Origin: Alphaproteobacteria bacterium | GTDB taxonomy: Bacteria > Pseudomonadota > Alphaproteobacteria > TMED109 | Direction of reading: 5' to 3' | Length of the DNA stretch: 37,456 bases | NCBI GenBank assembly: GCA_029247025.1 | Contig: JAQWLZ010000069.1 | Span: 1-37,456 of the forward strand | The notes under the pieces: model-generated | Databases searched by the model: none | Seen by the model: only the letters and a program-made list of their open reading frames with translations | Told to the model about the DNA's origin: nothing | Part shown: one piece after another, positions 15,503 through 25,033 of the stretch | Position numbering within the stretch: the first letter of the stretch is position 1 | Layout of the letters: every line of letters begins with the position of its first letter | Made by a program: the position numbers and the translations under genes

Positions 15503-16687
15503 ATGCTATTAAATCGCAGATCCTTTCTTTTAAGTTCGCTATTATCAAGTAATTTTAAAATTGCTAATGCAGACAGAAATACCATAAAACCAGAATTAGT
15601 AAGATTAGGCAATACAGACTTAATTGTTCCAAATATTGGATATGGCTCATCTAGTACAGCTGATGAAAATATTGTTAAGCATGCTTTCAATAATGGAATA
15701 AGATATTTTGATACCGCAGAATCTTATGTAGGTGGAGATTCTGAGAGTTCTATTGGTAATGCTTTAAAAGACGTTAGACATGAAATAGTTATAGGCACCA
15801 AAACAAAAGCACGCACATATAATAACCAAATGGATTATATGAACTCTCTTGAAGATTCTTTAAAAAGACTAAGAACCGATTATATAGATATATATTATAA
15901 CCATGCAGTAAACTCTATTTCTAGATTAGAAAATACTGATTGGTGGGAGTTTATAGATAAAGCTAAATCTCAAGGTAAAGTCAGATATAGTGGGGTTTCA
16001 GGACATGGTAGTAATTTAGCAGATTGTATAGAATATTGTATAGATAGAAATTTAGTTGATGTAATATTATCTGCTTTTAGTTTTGCTCAAGACCCAAAGT
16101 TCTTTGAAAAATTAAGACATACTTTTCATTTTGTTGCAATTAATCCAAGATTACCAGAAGTTTTACTAAAAGCTAAAAATAAAGGTATTGGAATAATTGC
16201 TATGAAAACTTTAGCTGGAGCAAGACTTAATGATATGCGACCTTATGAAAATGAAGATTTTACATACGCTCAAGCTGCTATTAAGTGGGCACTTAATACT
16301 GATTATGCTGATGCAGCAATTATTTCTATGACTTCAAATTCACTTATTGATGAATTAACAAGTATATCAAATAATAAATTTGTAGATAATAAATCTTTTT
16401 CTTTATTGAAGCATTATTATAAATTAAATCATAAAAGTATATGTCCGCCAGGATGTGGAGCATGCAAAAATTCTTGTCCAAATGATGTTCAAATATCTGA
16501 TGTTATGAGGTCTAAGATGTATGCTCTAGATTATAAAGACCCTACTAAAGCATTAATATCATACGCAGCAATAGAAAAGAATGCCTCTGCTTGCTTATCA
16601 TGTTCAGGAAAGCCATGTTTAAGCAGTTGTGATTATAATTTAGATATTAAAAAATTAAATACTTCATCACACAAACTATTATCATAA
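15503..16687 (+). CDS. Tat-signal aldo/keto reductase with two C-terminal Cys-rich 4Fe-4S motifs
   Basis: A 394-residue protein. NRRSFLLSS at residues 4-12 is a twin-arginine export motif, followed by a short hydrophobic stretch and ANA near 21-23, a possible cleavage site. The aldo/keto reductase tetrad is present: Asp70 and Tyr75 (YFDTAESY), Lys100 (IGTK) and His134 (YNHAV). The C-terminus carries CPPGCGACKNSCP (Cys314, 318, 321, 325) and CLSCSGKPCLSSC (Cys364, 367, 372, 376), typical ligands for two iron-sulfur clusters. This architecture suggests an exported redox enzyme that takes electrons from a quinol or cytochrome instead of a soluble pyridine nucleotide. That role is inferred. Confidence 0.82.
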   Translation: MLLNRRSFLLSSLLSSNFKIANADRNTIKPELVRLGNTDLIVPNIGYGSSSTADENIVKHAFNNGIRYFDTAESYVGGDSESSIGNALKDVRHEIVIGTKTKARTYNNQMDYMNSLEDSLKRLRTDYIDIYYNHAVNSISRLENTDWWEFIDKAKSQGKVRYSGVSGHGSNLADCIEYCIDRNLVDVILSAFSFAQDPKFFEKLRHTFHFVAINPRLPEVLLKAKNKGIGIIAMKTLAGARLNDMRPYENEDFTYAQAAIKWALNTDYADAAIISMTSNSLIDELTSISNNKFVDNKSFSLLKHYYKLNHKSICPPGCGACKNSCPNDVQISDVMRSKMYALDYKDPTKALISYAAIEKNASACLSCSGKPCLSSCDYNLDIKKLNTSSHKLLS

Positions 16688-16782
16688 TTTACTGTAATAT
16701 ATTTGTAATAATAAATGGTTGATTTCTATTTAGATTCATGTTTCTAATTAATTTTTATTGCTAATAGGGAAAGTTTCAATTC

Positions 16783-18585
16783 ATGATAATTAATAATTTA
16801 TTTTTAAAAGAATGGGTGGAAGAAATTGAAAAGCTTTGCACGCCTAAAAATGTTTATTTATGTGATGGTTCTCAAGCAGAATATGATAAACTTTGTGAAG
16901 AGATGGTTGAAGCTGGAACCTTTATTAGGCTAAACAGTGAAAAAAGACCTAATAGTTTTTTAGCACGTTCTCACCCAAGTGACGTAGCAAGAGTTGAAGA
17001 TAGAACATTTATTTGTACTTCTCAGGAACAAGATGTAGGCCCCACCAATAATTGGTCAGACATCGGATCAATGAAAAATAAATTAGATAATTTATTTAAA
17101 GGTTGTATGGCTGGAAGAACTATGTATGTCATTCCATTTTCAATGGGTCCTTTAAATTCTCCAATTTCTCATATTGGAATTCAAATTTCAGACAGTCCTT
17201 ATGTAGTTGTAAATCAAAGAATAATGACAAGAATGGGAAAAGAAGTTTTAGATATATTAGGAGAAAAGAATAATTTTATTAAATGTATGCACTCAGTGGG
17301 TATGCCACTTGAAGTTAATCAGCCGGATATAAGTTGGCCATGCGCTCCAAACCCTGAAGATAAGTATATAGTTCATTTTCCTGAAGATAGATCGATATGG
17401 TCTTATGGTTCAGGTTATGGAGGTAATGCGCTTTTAGGTAAAAAATGTTTTGCTTTAAGAATTGCATCTAAAATGGCAAATGAAGAAGGTTGGTTAGCTG
17501 AACACATGCTTATACTAGGTTTAGAGAGTCCTCAAGGTGAAACTACATATGTAGGAGCAGCATTTCCTAGTGCTTGTGGAAAAACAAATTTAGCTATGAT
17601 GATGCCCCCTGAAGGTTTTGAAGGTTGGAAGGTTAAAACAGTTGGAGATGATATTGCATGGATAAAACCTAACCAAGATGGAAAATTTAGGGCTATTAAT
17701 CCTGAAGCAGGTTTTTTTGGAGTAGCTCCAGGTACATCATATAGTACTAATCCTAATGCTATGGAGATGCTAAAAAATAATTGTATATTTACAAATGTTG
17801 CCTTAACTGATGATGGAGATGTTTGGTGGGAAGGAATGGACGGTGATCCTCCTATTCACGCAATAGATTGGCAAGGAAATGATTGGTCTCCCGATAGTGA
17901 TGTTAAAGCAGCTCATCCTAATGCACGTTTTACTGTTCCATCTTCACAATGTCCTTCACTAGATAAGGATTGGGAAAACCCTGCTGGGGTAACAATTGAA
18001 GCTTTTATATTTGGTGGACGTTTATCAAAAACTTTTCCTTTAGTATATGAATCCTTTAATTGGGATCACGGAATTTTTATGGCTTCTACAATGGGTTCTG
18101 AGGCTACAGCTGCTGCTATTAACCAAGCTTCAATAAGAAGAGATCCTTTTGCAATGCTTCCTTTTTGTGGGTATAACATGGCTAAACATTGGAGACATTG
18201 GCTGGATCTAGGTCATAAGTATACTGAAAATTCTCCAAAAATATTTAGAGTAAATTGGTTCAGAAAAGATAGTAATGGTAATTTTATATGGCCTGGCTTT
18301 GGTGAAAATATGAGAGTATTAAAATGGATTGTAGATAGGGTTAAAGGAAAAGTATCTGCAAAAAGTAATAGTTTTGGTTTAGTTCCTTATTTTGATGATA
18401 TTATATGGAGCGGTCTAGAATTTGACAGCGAAAAGTTTTCATCTTTAATTGAGGTTCCAAAAAATGAAGGACTTAAAGAAATTGACGAAGTAAAGGAGCA
18501 TTTTGATAGATTTGGTGAATTCATGCCTAATGAATTAGAATCACAAAGAATAGAATTAGAACAAAGATTACATAAAGAAGGTTAA
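16783..18585 (+). CDS. pckG: Phosphoenolpyruvate carboxykinase (GTP)
   Basis: Converts oxaloacetate and GTP into phosphoenolpyruvate, CO2 and GDP, the entry step of gluconeogenesis. At 600 residues it matches the GTP-dependent class. The P-loop lies in [15 protein letters not shown] (about 259-273), containing the reactive Cys of this class. [20 protein letters not shown] is the metal-binding segment. [26 protein letters not shown] and FRVNWFRKD are further family motifs. A GGGAAAG element precedes the ATG. Together with aceA it implies growth on acetate-, fatty-acid- or organic-acid-type carbon. It is flanked by non-coding gaps and looks monocistronic. Confidence 0.96.
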   Translation: MIINNLFLKEWVEEIEKLCTPKNVYLCDGSQAEYDKLCEEMVEAGTFIRLNSEKRPNSFLARSHPSDVARVEDRTFICTSQEQDVGPTNNWSDIGSMKNKLDNLFKGCMAGRTMYVIPFSMGPLNSPISHIGIQISDSPYVVVNQRIMTRMGKEVLDILGEKNNFIKCMHSVGMPLEVNQPDISWPCAPNPEDKYIVHFPEDRSIWSYGSGYGGNALLGKKCFALRIASKMANEEGWLAEHMLILGLESPQGETTYVGAAFPSACGKTNLAMMMPPEGFEGWKVKTVGDDIAWIKPNQDGKFRAINPEAGFFGVAPGTSYSTNPNAMEMLKNNCIFTNVALTDDGDVWWEGMDGDPPIHAIDWQGNDWSPDSDVKAAHPNARFTVPSSQCPSLDKDWENPAGVTIEAFIFGGRLSKTFPLVYESFNWDHGIFMASTMGSEATAAAINQASIRRDPFAMLPFCGYNMAKHWRHWLDLGHKYTENSPKIFRVNWFRKDSNGNFIWPGFGENMRVLKWIVDRVKGKVSAKSNSFGLVPYFDDIIWSGLEFDSEKFSSLIEVPKNEGLKEIDEVKEHFDRFGEFMPNELESQRIELEQRLHKEG

Positions 18586-18663
18586 ATTTATAATTTTTAA
18601 CTGCTTTGTAAGTTTTAATCTATTGGGAATGTTATTTTATCGTTTAAATACAGATATATAAGA

Positions 18664-19806
18664 TTACTTAATAATAACCTTAATTTTTTTAGCTGCCTCT
18701 TTAGCTTCATCAAGTGATGGAGATAAAACAACTGCCATCCTTCTATGTTTTCTGGTGGTTAGCTTTCCAAATATTCTAATATCTATATTTTCATTCATTA
18801 GAGCTTCTTCTATTCCTTCATAGGAATGAACATTACCCTCTGCCTCTGCAAGTATAACGTGACTTGCTCCCTCAGAAAAATTATCATCAATCATATTTTG
18901 TGTAATTGGTAGTTCTAAAAAAGCTCTAACATGCAAATCAAATTCACTTAATCTCTGTGTTTTCATTGTAACCATGCCAGTATCATGAGGGCGAGGACTT
19001 AATTCACTAAAAATAACATTATTATCTTTAATAAAAAACTCTACTCCAAAAATCCCCTTTCCTCCCAATTCATTTGTAATTTTTTTTGCTATCTTTTGTG
19101 CCTGTATAATTGCATCTTTATCCATCTCCTGAGGTTGCCAACTGTATTGATAATCTCCTCTTTCTTGATAATGTCCTATAGGCGGACAAAATACGGTGGG
19201 ACCATTTTTTTGTTTTACAGTTAAAAGTGTAATTTCATAATCAAAACTTATAAATTCTTCAATAATTACTCTTGCTCTATCTCCTCTAGCGCCTTCTATA
19301 GCATAATTCCAGGCTTCTTCTATTTCTGAAGCTGAATTAACAGTACTTTGTCCTTTACCTGAACTACTCATTACTGGTTTAACAACACAGGGGATTCCAA
19401 TTTCTTCAATTGCCTTTGTAAAATCAGTAATATTTTCTGCATATTGATATTTAGCTGTGGGTAATCCAATTGATTTTGCAAGATCTCGGATTCTATCTCT
19501 ATTCATAGTAAGGTTCGCAGCTCTCGCAGTAGGAATAACTGTTTGTCCTTCTTCCTCTACTTCTAATAGAACTTCTGTACGAATTGCTTCTATTTCTGGA
19601 ACTATTAAGTCTGGTTTGTGCTTGTTTATACAGTTTTTTAATTCTTGATGGTCAAGCATATTGATGACTTCATATTTATCTGCAACTTGCATGCCAGGAG
19701 CATTATCATATCTATCGACAGCAATTACCTCACATCCCAGTCTTTGAGCACTTATAATAACTTCTTTTCCAAGTTCTCCAGACCCTAACAACATAATTTT
19801 TTTCAT
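18664..19806 (-). CDS. purT: Formate-dependent phosphoribosylglycinamide formyltransferase
   Basis: An ATP-grasp enzyme that makes formyl-GAR from GAR, formate and ATP in purine synthesis. The 380-residue protein starts KKIMLLGSGELGKEVIISAQ and continues AVDRYDNAPGMQVADKYEVINM, both characteristic of PurT (given here in short blocks). CVVKPVMSSSGKGQS is the ATP-binding loop at about 141-155. EFFIKDNNVIFSELSPRPHDTGMVT contains the metal ligands. It does not need 10-formyl-tetrahydrofolate, unlike PurN, which links purine synthesis directly to formate. It converges with pckG and shows no operon partner in the window. Confidence 0.95.
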   Translation of the reverse strand: MKKIMLLGSGELGKEVIISAQRLGCEVIAVDRYDNAPGMQVADKYEVINMLDHQELKNCINKHKPDLIVPEIEAIRTEVLLEVEEEGQTVIPTARAANLTMNRDRIRDLAKSIGLPTAKYQYAENITDFTKAIEEIGIPCVVKPVMSSSGKGQSTVNSASEIEEAWNYAIEGARGDRARVIIEEFISFDYEITLLTVKQKNGPTVFCPPIGHYQERGDYQYSWQPQEMDKDAIIQAQKIAKKITNELGGKGIFGVEFFIKDNNVIFSELSPRPHDTGMVTMKTQRLSEFDLHVRAFLELPITQNMIDDNFSEGASHVILAEAEGNVHSYEGIEEALMNENIDIRIFGKLTTRKHRRMAVVLSPSLDEAKEAAKKIKVIIK

Positions 19807-19899
19807 ATTTCATTTACCACGTAGTTATAAAATAATATTTTTTATGATTATCTTATTTGATATAAACATAGTTAAAATATATTATAATAAAATATATTA

Positions 19900-19908
19900 T
19901 GCTATAAT
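19900..19908 (+). promoter_or_regulatory. Extended -10 promoter of the nicotinamidase operon
   Basis: TGCTATAAT is a perfect extended -10 element (TG, one base, TATAAT) 36 bases before the ATG. No good -35 box is seen, which is normal for extended -10 promoters. Confidence 0.5.
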
Positions 19909-19944
19909 GTTTTTTTTATTTTTGAATTTTTTAGGAAGGTTATT

Positions 19945-20679
19945 ATGGTTTTAAATCGAAGAAATTTTATTAAATATTCTATCATTTCATCGTTAGTTAC
20001 TTATACAGGAGGGGGTATTTCAAGTGCATATGCCTCAGATACTAATATATCATTAAGTAGTTTAAATGTAGGTTTAGAAAGCGATATTCTTCTTATAATA
20101 GATGTACAAAATGACTTTTGTCCTGGAGGAAGCTTGGGAGTAAAGGATGGAGATAAGATTATAAAAAATATTAATATCATCCAAGAAAGTTTTAATAATG
20201 TTGCTTTAACTCAGGATTGGCATCCTAAAAATCATAGTTCTTTTGTAACTGAATATACTAATAAAGAAGTTTTTTCTTCAATAGATATGCCTTATGGAAA
20301 GCAAACTTTATGGCCAGCTCATTGTATACAAGGAACAAATGGTGCTGACTTTCATAAGGACTTAAATACTATAAAAGCAAATACAATTATTAGAAAAGGT
20401 TTTAGAAAAGATATAGATTCCTATTCTGCTTTCTGGGAAAATGATAGGGTTACGCCTACAGGATTAGAAGGTACATTAAAGACTATGGGAGTAAAAAGAG
20501 TTTTTGTATGTGGACTTGCATTAGATTTCTGTGTAGCCTATAGCGCTATTGATTCGGCAATTGCTGGTTTTGATACGTATGTTATTATGAATGCAACAAA
20601 GCCAGTAGATCTGCCAGGATCTGTCGAGGCTACATTTAAAGCTTTTAATGAATATAATATAAATAAAGTTGAGCTATAA
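19945..20679 (+). CDS. Tat-signal nicotinamidase (isochorismatase family)
   Basis: Nicotinamidase hydrolyses nicotinamide to nicotinate and ammonia. The 244-residue protein begins NRRNFIKYS, a twin-arginine motif, followed by a hydrophobic segment and a likely cleavage site after AYA at residue 30. The mature enzyme has all expected residues: Asp53 (LLIIDVQNDF), Lys151 (IIRKGF) and Cys196 (LALDFCV) as the catalytic triad, and Asp91, His93, His97 (DWHPKNH) as metal ligands. PncA is normally cytoplasmic, so a predicted exported form is unusual and suggests use of external nicotinamide or a related amide. AGGAAGG precedes the start, and its stop overlaps the next gene (TAATG). Confidence 0.85.
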   Translation: MVLNRRNFIKYSIISSLVTYTGGGISSAYASDTNISLSSLNVGLESDILLIIDVQNDFCPGGSLGVKDGDKIIKNINIIQESFNNVALTQDWHPKNHSSFVTEYTNKEVFSSIDMPYGKQTLWPAHCIQGTNGADFHKDLNTIKANTIIRKGFRKDIDSYSAFWENDRVTPTGLEGTLKTMGVKRVFVCGLALDFCVAYSAIDSAIAGFDTYVIMNATKPVDLPGSVEATFKAFNEYNINKVEL

Positions 20680-21899
20680 TGACTTACAAACTAGAAAACT
20701 TTTTTGCAAAAGACTTACCTGATGCAACTGGAGCTTATAGTGGTTTTCCTGAGTATAATTTTGTTGGAGGACATAACTCTGAGATAAATATACCTATAAA
20801 GAAATTAGTTAAGTCAGCAGAAAGTGTGCTTTTAAAAGAAGGAAAAAATTTAGCACTGTATGGGCATAATAGTGGTCCACAAGGTAATTTAGCGTTAAGA
20901 GAATTTTTAGTTTCTTATTTAGATGAACATACTGGAATGAAAATTGATAGTGGTAATATTTTACTTACTTCTGGTTCTCTTCAAGCACTTGATTTAGTAA
21001 ATAAACTACTTCTGAAAAAAGACGATACTGTTTTAGTAGAAGAAGCTACCTATGGAGGAGCAATTTCAAGAATAGAAAGTTTGGGAGTAAAACATTTAGG
21101 TATTAAACTTGATAATGAAGGTATTTGTCCTCAACATTTAATACAAATATTAGAAATGTTAAAGGCAAAAGATATTTCTCCAAAATATTTATACACAATC
21201 CCAACAGTGCAAAATCCAACTGCTACAGTTATGCCTGAAAAAAGAAGAAGAGAGATTCTTGAAATAGCAAAAAAATATAACTTTCTTATTTTTGAAGATG
21301 ATTGCTATGCTGATTTAACATGGGATAGAAAAAGGCCTAAATCTATATATTCTTTATGTGATGAAGATAGAGTTATTTATTGTGGCTCATTTTCTAAGTC
21401 TATAGCACCTGCTTTAAGGGTAGGTTATATAATTGCTTCTTGGAAAGCTATAAGTAAAATATTAGCGTATAAAAATGATGGAGGATCAGGTGCAATTGAA
21501 CAGATGATTCTAGCAGATTTTTGTAAAAATAATTATAAAAAACATGCGGATGAACTTGTCATAGAGTTAGAAAGAAAATGTGATTTAATGATGCAATGTC
21601 TGGATATGGAGTTTGGTTCTATTGCAGAATTTACTAAACCTAAAGGTGGAATTTTTATCTGGATTACTTTTCCAGCTTCTATAAATACTAATCGATTATT
21701 TAAAGTTGCATCTGAAAAAGGGGTAGCACTTAATCCTGGCTCAGAGTGGGTTAGTAAATCAGAAGAAGGTATAAATAAAATCAGATTATGTTTTGCTAAT
21801 CCAAAAGATGAAACTATTAAAGACGGCATAAGCCATTTAGCTCAAATTTGCTATGATGAATTTGGTATACCAATTACGGGAGCTAATGTAAAAAGATAA
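20679..21899 (+). CDS. PLP-dependent aminotransferase (fold type I, class I/II)
   Basis: A 406-residue cytoplasmic enzyme that transfers amino groups from an amino acid to a 2-oxo acid. The Schiff-base lysine lies in YCGSFSKSIAPALRVGY (near residue 248). YTIPTVQNPTATVMP and IFEDDCYADLTW, with the Asp that holds the pyridine nitrogen, are conserved. SGSLQALDLVNKLLL and GHNSGPQGNLALREFL are further family segments. It resembles the 2-aminoadipate / LysN and MocR-enzyme-domain group, without the DNA-binding domain. It starts within the nicotinamidase stop codon, so the two are translationally coupled. The shared substrate, if any, is not evident. Confidence 0.85.
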   Translation: MTYKLENFFAKDLPDATGAYSGFPEYNFVGGHNSEINIPIKKLVKSAESVLLKEGKNLALYGHNSGPQGNLALREFLVSYLDEHTGMKIDSGNILLTSGSLQALDLVNKLLLKKDDTVLVEEATYGGAISRIESLGVKHLGIKLDNEGICPQHLIQILEMLKAKDISPKYLYTIPTVQNPTATVMPEKRRREILEIAKKYNFLIFEDDCYADLTWDRKRPKSIYSLCDEDRVIYCGSFSKSIAPALRVGYIIASWKAISKILAYKNDGGSGAIEQMILADFCKNNYKKHADELVIELERKCDLMMQCLDMEFGSIAEFTKPKGGIFIWITFPASINTNRLFKVASEKGVALNPGSEWVSKSEEGINKIRLCFANPKDETIKDGISHLAQICYDEFGIPITGANVKR

Positions 21900-23492
21900 C
21901 TAATTACTGTGCTCTTTAACTTTTAAGAATTTAATTGTTGGCCATTCTTCTATTGCATGATCTAAATGCCAATTATTTCTTGCTAAAAAAACAGGGTTTC
22001 CTTTGTGATCGTCACAAGTAGCATCGGTATGTTTCTTCAGAAAATTATTTAGGGCATTATTATCATCACAACTAATCCATCTAGCCGTAACTAAATTGAT
22101 GTTTTCAAATATAACAGGTACTTCATATTCTGTTCTTATTCTATCTGCTAGAACTTCAAATTGTAATTGTCCAATTACTCCGACAATCCAATCACCACCT
22201 AGGTGCCTTTTAAAAGTGGATACTGCTCCTTCTTCTGCAAGTTGTTGAAGAGCTTTTCCTAAATGTTTAGTAAGCAAAGGGTCTTCAGGTCTCACTTTTT
22301 GGAGAAACTCCGGAGCAAAGCTAGGTAATCCAGTAAAATTTAAACTTTCTCCTTCTGTTATAGTATCTCCAATATGTAAATTACCATGGTTAGGAAGACC
22401 TATTATGTCGCCAGCAAATGCTTCTTCTGCTAGCTCTCTATCTTGTGCTAAAAAGAGTATAGCATTATGGAGAGTTATACTTTTTTCTGTTCTAATTTGT
22501 TTAAGTTTCATACCTCTTTTAAAGTGCCCAGAACATAAACGCATAAAAGCAATTCTATCTCTATGCTTAGGATCCATATTAGCTTGAATTTTAAATATAA
22601 AACCAGATACTTTATTTTCTTCTGGTACTACACCTCTTTCAATAGAAGGTTGTATTCGAGGCGAAGGAGTTATATCAGCAAGGCCATTTAATAATTCTTG
22701 AACTCCAAAAGTATTTATAGCACTTCCAAAATAAATAGGAGTTAAATTTCCATCTAAGTAGGCCTGTTTATCAAAAGGTTTACATAATCCTTTCACCATT
22801 TCTATTTGTTCACGAAGTTCGTTTAGTGCTCCTAAAGGAATTCTCTTTTCTAATTCTGGGTCTTCTAAACCTTTTAAAGTATCTATAATCTCAGGCTTTT
22901 TATTTTTATCTGATTTATTAATTAAAATGAGTTGATCTTTAATAAGGTCATAGCATCCTAAAAACCTATTACCCATTCCTATTGGCCAACTAACGGGACA
23001 AACATCAATTTGTAATGTTTGTTCAATTTCATCTATTAAATCAAATGGATCTTTTGACTCTCTATCCATTTTATTTATAAATGTTGCAATTGGCATGTCT
23101 CTTAATCGACAAACTTCAAATAATTTTTTTGTTTGTGTTTCAATTCCTTGAGCACCGTCTAAAACCATTACTGCTGAATCAACAGCTGTTAAAACTCTAT
23201 ACGTATCTTCAGAAAAATCTTGGTGACCAGGAGTATCGAGTAAATTAAATATTTTTTCTTTATAAGAAAAAGTCATAACGGAAGATGAAACAGAAATACC
23301 TCTTTCTCTTTCAACTTTCATCCAATCAGAGGTAGCTCTTCTTTGATTACCTCTTGCTTTTACTGCTCCAGCAAGTTGAATAGCACCTCCAAAAAGTAAT
23401 AATTTTTCTGTTAGTGTAGTTTTGCCTGCATCTGGATGAGCAATTATAGCAAAGGTTCTTCTTTTATTTATATTTTCTGTTAACTGACTCAT
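21900..23492 (-). CDS. prfC: Peptide chain release factor 3
   Basis: A GTPase that removes RF1/RF2 from the ribosome after termination. The ATG at 23490-23492 is preferred (MSQLTEN, 530 residues); a TTG two codons upstream is also open. G1 is AHPDAGKTT, the switch regions include RRATSDWMKVERERGISVSSS (in parts) and G3 is DTPGHQDFSEDTYR. G4 is NKMDRES. FAGDIIGLPNHGNLHIGD and LAEEGAVSTFKR are typical of RF3 and distinguish it from EF-G, as does the shorter length. Its stop codon directly abuts that of the convergent aminotransferase, leaving no spacer for a terminator. Confidence 0.96.
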   Translation of the reverse strand: MSQLTENINKRRTFAIIAHPDAGKTTLTEKLLLFGGAIQLAGAVKARGNQRRATSDWMKVERERGISVSSSVMTFSYKEKIFNLLDTPGHQDFSEDTYRVLTAVDSAVMVLDGAQGIETQTKKLFEVCRLRDMPIATFINKMDRESKDPFDLIDEIEQTLQIDVCPVSWPIGMGNRFLGCYDLIKDQLILINKSDKNKKPEIIDTLKGLEDPELEKRIPLGALNELREQIEMVKGLCKPFDKQAYLDGNLTPIYFGSAINTFGVQELLNGLADITPSPRIQPSIERGVVPEENKVSGFIFKIQANMDPKHRDRIAFMRLCSGHFKRGMKLKQIRTEKSITLHNAILFLAQDRELAEEAFAGDIIGLPNHGNLHIGDTITEGESLNFTGLPSFAPEFLQKVRPEDPLLTKHLGKALQQLAEEGAVSTFKRHLGGDWIVGVIGQLQFEVLADRIRTEYEVPVIFENINLVTARWISCDDNNALNNFLKKHTDATCDDHKGNPVFLARNNWHLDHAIEEWPTIKFLKVKEHSN

Positions 23493-23577
23493 TAGCAATA
23501 TTTCTTATAATAATATTGTTACGTCAAGTTAAATTAATTACTATATTAAATAATAATTTAATTTAACAGGGTGATAT

Positions 23578-23952
23578 ATGGTCTTAGAAAGATGGCATAA
23601 TTTTGTTAAAACAAAAGATGCAAGTATTCTCGATAGTTTAATATCAGAAGATGCAGTTTTTTATTCACCAGTAGTGCACACTCCTCAAAGAGGAAATAAA
23701 ATAACTAAAATTTATTTAAAAGCAGCAGCAGAAGTACTATTTAGTAATTCTTTTAAATATATAAATGAAATCCACAAAGATAATCATGCAATATGCGAAT
23801 TTGAGTGTAAACTTGATGATATATATATTAATGGTATTGATATTATTTCATGGGATAATAATAAAATAATTACTTTTAAAGTAATGGTAAGACCTTTAAA
23901 AGGCATTTTATTATTAAAAGATAAAATGGCATCTATTTTAGTAAATAAATAA
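23578..23952 (+). CDS. NTF2-like / SnoaL-type protein
   Basis: A 124-residue protein with a helix-rich start (ERWHNFVKTKDASILDSLI) and a beta-sheet-rich remainder. The segment SEDAVFYSPVVHTPQRG, with FECKLDDIYINGIDIISWD and KIITFKVMVRPLKGI, is typical of the NTF2-like cone fold. Such proteins are often small isomerases, hydrolases or binding proteins, and no catalytic residue set is clear here. AGGGTGATAT precedes the ATG at 23578. It is divergent from prfC and converges with the nitronate monooxygenase gene with one base between stop codons. The function is open. Confidence 0.7.
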   Translation: MVLERWHNFVKTKDASILDSLISEDAVFYSPVVHTPQRGNKITKIYLKAAAEVLFSNSFKYINEIHKDNHAICEFECKLDDIYINGIDIISWDNNKIITFKVMVRPLKGILLLKDKMASILVNK

Positions 23953-23953
23953 T

Positions 23954-25033
23954 TTAAGTTTTATAAAAATTATTTAAAGCAGTTGATGTTTCTTCTACTA
24001 ATAATTCTATTAGTTCTTTAGAAGTAATATTCCTATTCATAGGAGCTGATTGGCCTGCCCAGAGTGATAGAAAATCATCATCTCCATGATCTGCAGCAAT
24101 ATTAGCTAAAGGTTTAATAATTGAACCTACCGTTGGAAAGTCTGGAATTATATCATTTTTATTTTCCATATCTTTTATTAGCCTATTTACTATTCCCCTA
24201 GCTGGCCTGCCTGTGAATGCAGATGTTATTCTTGTTTCTCTACTAGATGAATCACTTAAAGCTTTTTGCCACAGTGGATGAACTGAGGCTTCGGGACAAG
24301 ATAAAAATGCGGTACCAAGTTGAACTCCTTCTGCACCTAACATCATTGCTGCCGCTATTCCTTTACCATTAGCTATTCCTCCTGCAGCAATGATAGGAAG
24401 TGATGTTGCATCTACAATTTGAGGTAATAAGGAAAATAATCCTATTTCTCCTTCTTTATAAGTTGATGCAAAAGTTCCTCTATGTCCTCCTGCTTCATAG
24501 CCTTGAGCAATAATTGCATCAGCTCCAGAACTTTCTAATATCTTTGCCTCCTCTACAGTAGTTGCAGAACTAATAATATATATATTTTGATTTTTAATAG
24601 ATTTAATATAATTTTCATCAGGTAAACCAAAATGAAAACTAACAACCTTAGGGTTCATTTTTAATAATAGATCAAGGTGTTCTTTATTAAAAGTCTCGGT
24701 TGTATTTACTAATTTTGGTATTTCAGTAATATTATATTCTTCAAAATATTTTTTAACTTCATCCATATATTTTTTAGCTTTGATATCATTTTTATTAGGC
24801 TCTTTATGTGTCATAAAATTTAGGTTTATACTATGATTAGTTTTGGCTAATATTTTATGATAATCAGGTAATATATTTTCGATTTTATGATAACCTAATC
24901 CAAGTGAACCTAATGCACCAGCATTAGAAACTGCTGCTGCAAGTTCTATACTTGCTGCACTGGCCATAGGCGCTTGAATAATAGGATATTTAATATTTAG
25001 AGCTTTTGTGAAATTATTTTCAAACCATACCAT
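23954..25033 (-). CDS. Nitronate monooxygenase (NMO / 2-nitropropane dioxygenase family)
   Basis: A 359-residue FMN-dependent TIM-barrel enzyme. PIIQAPMASAASIELAAAVSNAG at the N-terminus (two short blocks), AQGYEAGGHRG with His184 and AAGGIANGKGIAAAMMLGAEGVQLG (the phosphate-binding part) are family hallmarks. GTAFLSCPEASVHPLWQ matches class I NMOs. It would oxidise alkyl nitronates, though related proteins act as FabK-like enoyl reductases and many annotated NMOs have other substrates. Its ATG directly follows the stop of the enoyl-CoA hydratase gene (TAA then ATG), so translation is coupled. That pairing hints at a role on an unsaturated acyl thioester. Confidence 0.85.
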   Translation of the reverse strand: MVWFENNFTKALNIKYPIIQAPMASAASIELAAAVSNAGALGSLGLGYHKIENILPDYHKILAKTNHSINLNFMTHKEPNKNDIKAKKYMDEVKKYFEEYNITEIPKLVNTTETFNKEHLDLLLKMNPKVVSFHFGLPDENYIKSIKNQNIYIISSATTVEEAKILESSGADAIIAQGYEAGGHRGTFASTYKEGEIGLFSLLPQIVDATSLPIIAAGGIANGKGIAAAMMLGAEGVQLGTAFLSCPEASVHPLWQKALSDSSSRETRITSAFTGRPARGIVNRLIKDMENKNDIIPDFPTVGSIIKPLANIAADHGDDDFLSLWAGQSAPMNRNITSKELIELLVEETSTALNNFYKT

